Shown piece after piece: positions 55,101 to 64,000 of a stretch of 64,000 nt of DNA. This DNA comes from Eretmocerus hayati (taxonomy: Eukaryota; Arthropoda; Insecta; Hymenoptera; Aphelinidae). The stretch covers positions 150,214,522 to 150,278,521 of the forward strand of contig CM056741.1 of NCBI GenBank assembly GCA_029851415.1, read 5' to 3'. Numbering within the stretch: the stretch's first letter is position 1; every line of letters starts with the position of its first letter. The notes below the pieces were generated by a model, which was given only the letters and a program-made list of their open reading frames with translations, made no database searches and had not been told where the DNA came from. A program made the translations under genes and the position numbers.

Positions 55101-56040
55101 TCGATCCAGATGAATGAGCGCAGCTGACTCGATACTCTGAAGGTATGCAATAAGCCAAAAACAAAGGCTTGAAAGAAAGAATCGGGAATGGCATGCAGTT
55201 GCGTGAGCCATTTGATTCAGAAATAGGATCTTAGGAATGATGAGCCGATAAAAGAATGAGATCTTGAAGAAACCTACGTGTCTTATGTAAAAGAGAGCCA
55301 AATATTTTCCGAGACCAAGCCCAAGTCTGTTACGGTGTCTTGTATAAATTACCATTACACGAAGAGCATATTTTAATATGGAATTTATGATTATAAATGT
55401 ACAAGATAAGCTCTAATTCACGATCAAAGTACATTTATGAATATGAATGGAACATAATCCTGAACCTATTTCATGGAGATATCTAGTAAAGGTGGATGAT
55501 TCATTAACACTGCTGATCAAGTCTATTTGGAAAATGCATGACATCAAAAATTTCTTCAATAACTCTTTTCCGAACTTTTTCCAGTTGTGATTGTGAATCA
55601 CTGGAAGCCGAGAGTTCCCGTGAAATAAGACAGAAGAGTAAAGAAATTTGCGTGACTTCACTGTTACAGATAGCACTGGGATGCATACTTCTGCGGAATT
55701 ATAATCATGTTACAAATAACTTCGTAACTTTTCCCAAAACTATTGGAATCCATGTTATTGAATTATCTGCCACAGATTTCTTGATGATCAATGATGATAT
55801 TCTATCTTGGGGAAGTGCACATTTGAGCGTTACTTGTCTCGTATCTTATTATAGTAGTCTGTCCCAAACCAGAAAGTAACGAATGAAACCTCCCATTTGG
55901 ACTGCATCCAAATTGCTATACACTTGATCTTGGGCTTAGATCTGACATCTGGAGAGGTCAAGTGCACAAATCGTAAGATCTTATATGAATATTTTACTCT
56001 TAAACGTGACAGAGGAATGTTGCATCTTCAATAGAACTAA
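52184..56040. other. intergenic, CpG patch with CGTGAAAGTTG motif
   Basis: No gene recognised. About 52990-53480 is CpG- and GAGA-richer and contains CGTGAAAGTTG at 53021-53031, in a 20-bp context very like that at 3645-3665. Frames such as 55538-55879 (113 codons) match nothing known. Confidence 0.4.
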
Positions 56041-56193
56041 CCCTTGGCTGTACCTGCGGGGTGCATTACACCCCAGGCCTCCTTCAAGAGTACGCCACGT
56101 GCGTAATTCGAAGTTTCCCGGGCTTAGAGTGACATTTGTTGGTAGTCAAGATGTGCCACTTACCGACCGTGCACATAGCGCCAGTTATGGTGT

Positions 56194-56772
56194 TGTAACG
56201 AGCTGATATGTGGATAAAGTAGATAACTGATGAATATGGTATAAGACCCGCGCCCGATTCAAATCACCGAATATAAATGGTCACTATAGCTGGCAGCGTA
56301 ATTAGTTAAGAATAATTGAACAGAAGCCATCCCTTTTTGAAACCTATGAAGATTTGCCTCTCAAACATCGATCGACGCTCTCGCTAGCCAAGCAGCAAGG
56401 AATGCGAGCGAGACAGCAACAAGGCCCATCGGAAGGGCCCGACGCCCACGCCACCGTCGCATCGACGAGCAAAGCGGCCCGCCATCAGAGCTACACTGGC
56501 CTTCGGCTAGATCACATCTTTTGTCAAAGCGCTTTACGCTTCATCTATTTCTCGAGTCTTTGATTATTCTGAACAATATAGCTCAAATAGTTTATTCATA
56601 ACTCTGTGTATAAGTCATTCACCCTTCTCCCTACTCGCGTCGGCGAACCAAAAGGTAAATTCAAACATGAAATCATTGTTTAAAACTGGACCATTCGAGC
56701 TAAACTCATTCTTATTCATTCTTCAATTCAAATATCGAATACGTACTATTTCCCTAGATTTAGTACGTAACA
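56194..56772 (+). repeat. 5' LTR
   Basis: 579 bp, TG...CA ends, with a TATAAA at 56272-56277 inside. The CpG-rich middle (56365-56520) is kept in the 3' LTR with three clustered substitutions near 56397-56405. Confidence 0.9.
56272..56277 (+). promoter_or_regulatory. TATA box in the 5' LTR
   Basis: TATAAA in the context GAATATAAATGG, about 80 bp into the LTR and identical in the 3' LTR, is the likely core promoter of the element. Confidence 0.55.
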
Positions 56773-56775
56773 AAG

Positions 56776-56790
56776 TGGCGATCCTGCCAG
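56776..56790 (+). other. primer-binding site of the LTR element
   Basis: TGGCGATCCTGCCAG begins 3 bp after the 5' LTR. The TGG start is complementary to a tRNA CCA end; the following bases resemble an arginine-type acceptor stem, but the tRNA was not verified. Confidence 0.6.
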
Positions 56791-59700
56791 CGCGAGTACA
56801 GGGAAGTGTGAGTGAAAATTATTAGAAAATAAGTTTCAATAACGAAAGAAGGAAGGACGCGCCAAGCCAAGCCGCCCCCGCAACTCGTAGCGACGCCAAG
56901 CCGGACCCAAAGAGACGCGCCGCTACTGCAACTGGCCCAAAAAACTCCATCGTCGCAAAGCGTAAGCCCAGCTATTTTCATACGTGACCTCGCGATTTTT
57001 CCGTGTTCGTGATTAAAATTTTCAAAAGTGATTCGAAACTTTTCTAGAATAATGAGTGAGTGTAAAAATGATGGAAGAATGATCTTGAGTATAGCCATGG
57101 TGAAAAGAGAAAGAGAGAGGGACGGCCATTTTGAAAATGTCGAAATGCGTCCCTTTCACTTTTTGGCATCACCCCCACAATACACACAGTCTAGGCATTG
57201 TACACACGGTCTAGGCATTTAGGCGAAGTGAAGAGACAAACAGATGAGTCACTGCGCTCAAGCATTTGAGATACTTGCTTTTCTTATGTATAGCTGTTCG
57301 AAAGAGAAATTTTCATAGTTTGGCTTTCGGAGGACAATTTCTCCACTTGATACAGTTATATAGTTAATACTATTTACATTCCACTCATATGTTGTTACTT
57401 GACTATTACAATTATTCACTGAACTCTAAGCAATTCTGAAGATTGCAAAAGTAATTTGAAAGTTTAGCGTACACTTGGAATATTTTTAATGATTGAGAGT
57501 ATTATACTGGAATGCACTATTATGGATGAAAATTAGAATTTGAGACAGATTTTTGATTCAAACATTTTGAAAGATATAAGATGAATAAGAAAAAATAGTA
57601 TACGGCTTTGTGAATGTAGCATGGTTATTACAATGTAGAACTCTATACTGATATCTACTATCTATCTGAAAAATCTATCTTTAAGTATTAATATTACTCT
57701 ATGAACATCACTCGTCAAGGAACTTTTGACTCTTCGGATCAGTATATGGAGAAGATGGGCATGCTAGCTAGCTCCTCATCAACCCCAAATATTGATTCAA
57801 CCACTTCAAAACTATCTTACCAATACTCTAAGAACTTGGTAACTGATCAGATATCTAAATTTTTACCTTACGTACTACTATGAATTCTTAATTTTCCACT
57901 CGAATAGTAACTGAACTCATAACTATGTGGTGTTTGCATTGAGAATATTGAAAAAATCCTATGCATGAAAAGAAAGGTATTGGGAAATGGATCACTTGTA
58001 CAGTTTGAAATGAAAAGTACTGGCATGGAATAGAGTAGAGTGACATTGGTAGAAAATTTGATGATGTTTGAAAGATTGATGAAATGAATGAAAAACCCTA
58101 CCTCTGGTGTGCCTAAGCGCGCACGGAACACCTTCTTGGCTGAGGGTGAGGGTTTTGAATGGTTTTACACAAACATAAAACACAAAATGATAAAATGGCT
58201 GGTTCACTCCTTGCATTCCTCAGTGCGTGCGGGAACCCTTCTTGGCGGAAGGGGAACACAAGAATTATGAAATGATGAATGATTTGACTTCGCTCTGGTA
58301 CAGCCTTAGCGCGTACGGAACACCATCTTGGCGGGTGGTGGAACGAAATAATCAGGAATAATAAAATGATAAACTGATTTGAGTCCGCTCTCTGGTACAG
58401 CCTCAGTGCGTGCGGAACACCATCTTGGCTGGTGGTGAGGACAAGATAATCAGGGGATAATGAAATGATGAAAGTACACAAAGATATGAAATGAACACAA
58501 TCTGTGGCTTGAAAGATGATTTATGAAAGACCGAGAGAAAAGTTGAATGAATAGTGAAGTATGCTTGTCATGAACAGTAGATGAAGATAATAATGTGTGA
58601 ACTTGATTGATGGTGATTTAAAGAATTGGTACACAATATAGTATGGTGAAGGAATTGTCGGATTTAGACATGACTTGTTGAAGTATGAACAAAATTTTAC
58701 ATAGATAGTAGTACAATGGACTGGTAATGGTAGTAGCACAGTATGAATATCCTTATTGACTATTATGAAATGTAAGTGCAACATAGTAGTGACACGCCAA
58801 TAACTTGAAGAAAGTAATATCCATGAATAGAGTAAAGCCGAGAAAGTAGTACATCTCTGAAACCTTTCTGAAATGCAATGACTTACTCAGCACCGCATCA
58901 CTTCTAGCAAAACCACACCAAAAACACCATTCAATTCTTGAACTAATCAGAAATTTGACCCTTCATCGGATCTAAACATTTATTCACTTATTTAGACTTT
59001 GAATACTATAACACCTTATTATTTGATTAGTTTTTCACCATAATAATGACTACATGGATACTTGTGTACAGCTTATATGTTGATGAACAATCAGGAACAA
59101 GAACCACTGGATTGACCGAAAACTTTTTCTCAGCAAACACATGATAATGAGCCTATAATTTTGATGAATTCATGAATAGCTTGATGATCACAGAAAACAT
59201 TCTTGGAATGCACATACAATGAACAAGCAAACCACTCACAACACACTCTATGGGGTTGATGAATTGAAGATTCTACAATGTAATTCCACAACACAATGAG
59301 AAAAAATAGAATTTGAATGCACGAATGATGGGAATAAGTTGTTCTGCAAAGTTGTCATGAGCCAATTTTGATACATTAGTTGAAAAAACATATTCATCAT
59401 CTCATCAGACATGTGTTCTGCCACTGTCTGCTTCAGCCTGTACTATACAGGGGCGTTTCATGAAGTACGTTATAGTATGTTATACTTAAGGCCACGTTCA
59501 CAGTGTAGCTCTCACCCGCGAATTTCTCATGCGTTCTGATTAGGCTATTGAGTGATTGTGTGACATTTGATGAATGCGAGTGACTGATATTAATGGAAAT
59601 TTCCTGGATCTTCTTTTAAATTACGTGATAGATTCCAGCAAGAAACAATTGATGATTGGATCAGATATATTTGTGTCTCTCTTGAGATTTGCATTCCGAA

Positions 59701-62056
59701 TATTCGGCGGATGGTTTGAGATTGAAAAATAATACCATCCCAACTTGTTCGACAGGATAAATTCAAAAAGTTACATTATAACATTGCCATAATATACAAT
59801 GAAATTTTGAAACATTTCCATGGTTTATTCCTATTGCAAAAATTGTCGGGGTTCCTCTAGAAATTTAGCTCTTCAAAGCACGAATGGATCACAGAATGGT
59901 TGATCTTACAGCATACCTTAGATGGATTCATGTATTTTGAAACACATCTAAAAATTGCTAATGCATTTTCGAATGTCAATATTCCAGAAAATCGTCTGCT
60001 AGAATTTTTCTCCTTGCAACATTCGTAAATTTTATTCAAACATGTTCAATCAAGTCTCGTTTATTCAGATGAGTTCTTGGTCGAAAGTTCAAATCAAGAA
60101 TGAGATGTTCAGATTGTGAGGATCTATGAGTGAGAGATAGTTTGCATCAATAATACGGATAAGATTTTGAAGAAATGAAATGGTATCAATGATTTGCTGC
60201 TGATTTTTGGTATATGAGTGGAGTTGCCGCTATTCATTGACGAATTTAGGATATTATTCAAGTTTTAGAAATTCGATTAAATCAAATATAGCATTCGAAA
60301 TTGAAACTTCTTGTCTCAGTTAAAATTATCGTTTTCAATTTTATGATATAAATTGAAGAATGGGTTCATTTTCTCAAAGGATTTTACGACTTGAATAGTA
60401 AATTGAACACAACCAACTGAAATTGCGGATAGAAAATCACATCTAATTTTTGGAGTATAGAGAATCAAATGGAGTGAATTCTTGAAGTTGTTGTTCTATA
60501 TCTGTGAGATTGAAGTTGTCGTTTTTCATCGTCGAATTTAGAATATCGGACAAGTTCCGACGTTTCAATGGAATCATGAGTCAAATTAGAATATTCCAGT
60601 TTAAATAAAAAATTCACATGCGTAGATTTGAATGAACACTTTTGAGTTCGCGTAAAATTTAAAGAGGTTTAATGTCAAGATTCCATTTTTATTGAGAATT
60701 ACAGTACAAAGTACAGATCGAGAAAATTATAACCCTTCAAACTAGAATTCTTGATCAGGATTTGGTAGCTATCAGATACAGTAATTTTGCTCTTTCATTT
60801 TCTTTTTCTGAAAATCATCGTATCAAATTGGAATTTGGTGTTTAGGATCAACAGAATTTTTGACAGGGAAATATAAAACAAGCATGGAAAACCTTCCCAT
60901 TCGCGATAAATATTTATGTTGCAAAATTTAGAAGAATTGCATCTTGATTGAGGAGTAAATATAGAATATCACGTCGCTCAAAGTGTCTCAAAGATTTCTC
61001 GGTTGTTCGACAGATTTATTGATCACATTTGGATTTCTTGGTTGTTTGACAGATTTATTGATTATATATTCGATATCCAATCATGCAATTTAGGTTGAAT
61101 GAGAAAATTAGGTTCAGCGTTGATTTTTGCAATTTGTATGATCTAGAATGACGTGCTCGAGGATGATTCTGTGTCAGAATTCTTGTTTACCTTGTATGAA
61201 AATTCAATGTTGTTTTTTTTCTTGGCTTATTCACAATTTTCGGTCCAAATTTTCCTCGCCAGATTAGTGAATGATTGTTTGTGAGTATTAACTGTTAATG
61301 ATTGCAATGATGGATCCACGTTGAGGAAAATTGAGTGAGATCAAAAACTGCTTCTGTCAAATTAAATTTAGAACTATTGTGCGAAATAGAATGGATTGAT
61401 GTGTAGTATGATGCATTCGAATTGAGAAAAATTCTGTATGATTTGAAGAATATGATCTGGGTTGGAATATAATAGAGAATGAGTTGGTATTCATTAATGA
61501 AATTCAGATACTTGAAACAACTTATATCTTCTCTAAATAATTCTTTTAACTCTATTATCCTACGTAATCATTGAAATATTCACAAAAAACTGAAAATTGC
61601 AGTTTCAAACTCCCAAAATTCTGAATACAATTTTTGTAAAGTACTAACAGCAATATTTCAAGACTTTCTCTGAAGATTCGTTGAATACTTTTGATAATAT
61701 CATTTAGAAAGTTCTGTTTGCCATGCAAGTTCCTACGAAAAATCAATCGAATTTCTGCGCGTTTCAAGATAATTCAGATATTTCAAACATTCTCACTTTG
61801 TCGGAATTGGAAAATTTTACGACTTATTCAGTAGAAGCGATCATGTTGTGGATTAAATTTGGATAGAAATGCAGAAAAACTATGATAGTTGTAATGAGTT
61901 ATATGATATTGTTCAAAGATCGATGGTAATACGATATGATTTGACATGTAAGAAAAAAAAAATTAAGAAACGAAAGAATAATAAGTTCAGCTCGTTCTTA
62001 TAAGATTTATTATGGATGAATGTTTGTTGAAAAAATCGTAAACAATTTTTTTTCTT
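56791..62056 (+). other. non-coding interior of the LTR element
   Basis: A GC-richer leader (to about 56960) is followed by about 5 kb of strongly AT-rich sequence full of TGATGA/GAATGA words. No retroviral-type domain is found in any frame. A GC-richer tandem array stands out at 58099-58480. Confidence 0.75.
58099..58480 (+). repeat. four-unit ~97-bp tandem repeat inside the LTR element
   Basis: Units starting near 58099, 58205, 58294 and 58392 share CTCTGGTACAGCCTYAGYGC, then GTRCGGAACACCATCTTGGC, then a GGTGGTG block and an AATGAAATGATGA spacer. Units 3 and 4 are the most alike; unit 2 has small indels. The unit has higher GC than its surroundings. Confidence 0.8.
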
Positions 62057-62067
62057 AAGGGTGGAGG
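62057..62067 (+). other. polypurine tract of the LTR element
   Basis: AAGGGTGGAGG, one pyrimidine only, directly abuts the 3' LTR. It is the expected site of plus-strand priming. Confidence 0.6.
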
Positions 62068-62646
62068 TGTAACGAGCTGATATGTGGATAAAGTAGATAA
62101 CTGATGAATATGGTATAAGACCCGCGCCCGATTCAAATCACCGAATATAAATGGTCACTATAGCTGGCAGCGTAATTAGTTAAGAATAATTGAACAGAAG
62201 CCATCCCTTTTTGAAACCTATGAAGATTTGCCTCTCAAACATCGATCGACGCTCTCGCTAGCCAAGCAGCCACGAGTGCGAGCGAGACAGCAACAAGGCC
62301 CATCGGAAGGGCCCGACGCCCACGCCACCGTCGCATCGACGAGCAAAGCGGCCCGCCATCAGAGCTACACTGGCCTTCGGCTAGATCACATCTTTTGTCA
62401 AAGCGCTTCACGCTTCATCTATTTCTCGAGTCTTTGATTATTCTGAACAATATAGCTCAAATAGTTTATTCATAACTCTGTGTATAAGTCATTCACCCTT
62501 CTCCCTACTCGCGTCGGCGAACCAAAAGGTAAATTCAAACATAAAATCATTGTTTAAAACTGGACCATTCGAGCTAAACTCATTCTTATTCATTCTTCAA
62601 TTCAAATATCGAATACGTACTATTTCCCTAGATTTAGTACGTAACA
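62068..62646 (+). repeat. 3' LTR
   Basis: 579 bp, same length as the 5' LTR with about five substitutions by eye and no indel, followed by the GTGT duplication at 62647-62650. Confidence 0.9.
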
Positions 62647-63338
62647 GTGTGTCGTGTCGCTCCGCAACAGCCAAGCAAAATGGCCGTGGGGTTCAACACA
62701 CCCCAGAACGCCAGCTATGCGCGCTATTTTTGAGTGCATTTTGATACAATAATAAATTATTGCAAAAAATTGCAAAACAAAGACTTTTCCACTGAAAATA
62801 TTCTAGAGGACGCAATTTCCAATGGAATGAGCTGAAAATTTAACTGAGTTATCTCAAGATCAAGTAAATATGAGAAAAGAATAGTCCAGTGGTCAATCTT
62901 TCAATGGAGGTCTTCATTCCAGCATATTAGGTGAGAATAAAAATTCTCAATTCATGCGTCGAAATATGTCAGAATAAATACCTTTTTTTCAAGATCCACC
63001 CTCGCGCTATTTTTTCCTTGTATTGACCTCATCTCGAGATGACTCTGTTGAGTTTTCAGCTCATTTGGATGAAAATTGCGCCGGTCACAATTTTTTTTTG
63101 TAAAAAAGGTGATTTTTTGCATTTTTTTGGACATTTGTATTTTTTGGCATCTTTTATTTGACCTTGGAGATTATCTGGCTACATTGGCTCATGAAAAACA
63201 TATTAAAGAAGCTACAAAAAAATTTTCAAGTCTAAATATTCAATATAATAGATACAGCATCAATTTTTTGACTGGGGTGCAATGAATCCCAGTCAGCCAG
63301 CTATGTTATTTGGCGGAGCGGCGCCAGCTAAGGGTTAA

Positions 63339-64000
63339 GCATCTGTAAAAAAAGTTTCCATCTTCTGTGCGGTAAGTGACTTTCCCGCACAGTTTTTTCG
63401 ATTTTGTTCCCGGGAAGCTGATAGAAAAATGGTATTTGACACTCGGACGGGGTTGTTCCCGCACTCTCGTAATAATTACGACCCTCGCCTTCAGCTCGGG
63501 CTGGAAAATATCACTCTAAAGTATAATGTTTTTTGTAGACCTGATGAGGGCAGTGAACTAACTGCTAAAACGTTGTCATAATAAACGACATTGACTCGTA
63601 GACCAGCCGTTAATTTAATTGGAAAATATCACTCGTTGGGCGGAAACCAATATTTCCGCCCTCGGATCGAAATGTACTATAATTGGAATGTAGACATTTT
63701 TGATACTAACTTTAGAAAGTGGTTCCAAAATAGTATCTCAACATTTAATTTTTTTCTTTTTTCTTTCATATTTCGTCAAAAACTGAACAGTCTTCTGAAT
63801 TCAGAGACTATCTCGCTTGAATGCGTGCATACTTCTCGTCATGGATATTACTGGTAGAGTTTACGTAAGAAATGACAGGATAAGAATGCTCAAATGAAAA
63901 CAGCTGATCAAATACTGAGGGAGTAAATCAGACTGAGGAAATGTTCGAGCCGATGCATGTTTGACATAGTTCCCAGTGAGAAGCAAGAAATAACATTTCC
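63339..64000. other. intergenic with repeat fragments
   Basis: Short inverted blocks (CTGTGCGG...CCGCACAG, 63355-63390) and a Penelope-like 3' end at about 63541-63587 are present. The remainder shows no supportable gene. Confidence 0.4.
63541..63587 (+). mobile_element. Penelope-like 3' end fragment
   Basis: CTGATGAGGGCAGTGAACTA then CTGCTAAAACGTTGTCATAA and TAAA follows the CTGATGA...gene-size gap...AAACGT...AATAAA order seen at Penelope-like 3' ends. It is very short and the assignment is by motif only. Confidence 0.4.

Larger units (their letters stand above)
56194..62646 (+). mobile_element. 6.45-kb non-autonomous LTR retrotransposon (LARD-like)
   Basis: Two 579-bp direct repeats (56194-56772 and 62068-62646) start TGTAACG and end GTAACA and are flanked by the 4-bp duplication GTGT (56190-56193, 62647-62650). 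A primer-binding-site-like TGGCGATCCTGCCAG follows the left LTR after 3 bp, and a purine tract (AAGGGTGGAGG) precedes the right LTR. The LTRs differ at only about five positions by eye, so the insertion is recent. The 5.3-kb interior has no frame longer than about 120 codons and no gag, protease, RT or integrase motif, so it must have been mobilised in trans. Orientation is set by the PBS and PPT. The superfamily is not assigned. Confidence 0.88.
56041..63334. mobile_element. piggyBac-like element split by an LTR insertion
   Basis: The left end reads CCCTTGGCTGTACCTGCGG next to CTAA (56037-56040). The right end read inward is CCCTTAGCTGGCGCCGC next to a TTAA (63335-63338). CCCTT..CTG ends at a TTAA target are characteristic of piggyBac-type transposons, and sub-terminal hairpins GGGGTG-catta-CACCCC (56058-56074) and ACTGGG...CCCAGT (63271-63293) fit such families. 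Subtracting the LTR element and one copy of its target-site duplication leaves about 837 bp without a transposase frame, so it is a non-autonomous copy. The left TTAA would carry one substitution. Confidence 0.55.

Noticed and set aside
56354..62437. 69-codon frame present in both LTRs
   Set aside because: It is just the same LTR sequence twice. No known LTR-encoded protein matches and the frame is short.
1..64000. tRNA genes and CRISPR arrays
   Set aside because: No cloverleaf with matching A and B boxes was seen, and no regularly spaced identical short repeats. Eukaryotic introns and TEs make CRISPR implausible.

Overview
The window is AT-rich, intron-containing, TE-dense DNA from an arthropod, almost certainly an insect. 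Evidence is an MBF2-family secreted protein gene, S1A (chymotrypsin-like) serine protease genes with short GT-AG introns, an R1-clade non-LTR retrotransposon, a 5S rRNA-derived SINE and many TA-flanked foldback/MITE elements. The order is not decided by the sequence; a hymenopteran is plausible but unproven. Host gene density is very low: three confident host genes in 64 kb, all on the minus strand.

Layout. 1-4.6 kb: non-coding, with a 10-bp-period minisatellite interrupted by a small snapback, a foldback, and the 3' end of a minus-strand CR1/L2-like LINE with a GATA-repeat tail. 4.6-10.8 kb: two head-to-tail copies of one R1-clade element; the first is 5'-truncated, the second carries open ORF1 (three zinc knuckles) and ORF2 (endonuclease, RT, C-terminal zinc finger). 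10.8-18 kb: mostly featureless, but with a complete 5S-derived SINE bounded by a 13-bp target-site duplication. 18.2-22.8 kb: a diverged ~1-kb inverted repeat around a badly frameshifted CR1-like LINE. 23.9-24.3 kb: the MBF2-like gene. 26.5 kb: a hAT-type MITE. 30-35 kb and 39.9-43.6 kb: a run of foldback elements of several families. 44.5-52.2 kb: two tandem S1A protease paralogues, the left one with foldback elements in its introns, separated by a 0.93-kb near-palindromic element. 56.0-63.3 kb: a piggyBac-like element interrupted by a 6.45-kb LTR element with near-identical LTRs and no gag-pol.

How the parts relate. The two proteases share signal exon, exon phases and a 267-nt third exon, so they arose by tandem duplication. 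They keep the His-Asp-Ser triad, but in both the residue before the mature IVG N-terminus is proline instead of Arg/Lys. The left copy has also lost both cysteines of the 191-220 disulfide. The rest of the window is shaped by transposition: LINE-on-LINE tandem insertion, LTR-in-piggyBac nesting, and foldback elements able to form long hairpins, some inside a protease gene. Splice sites were read by eye and have no transcript support.
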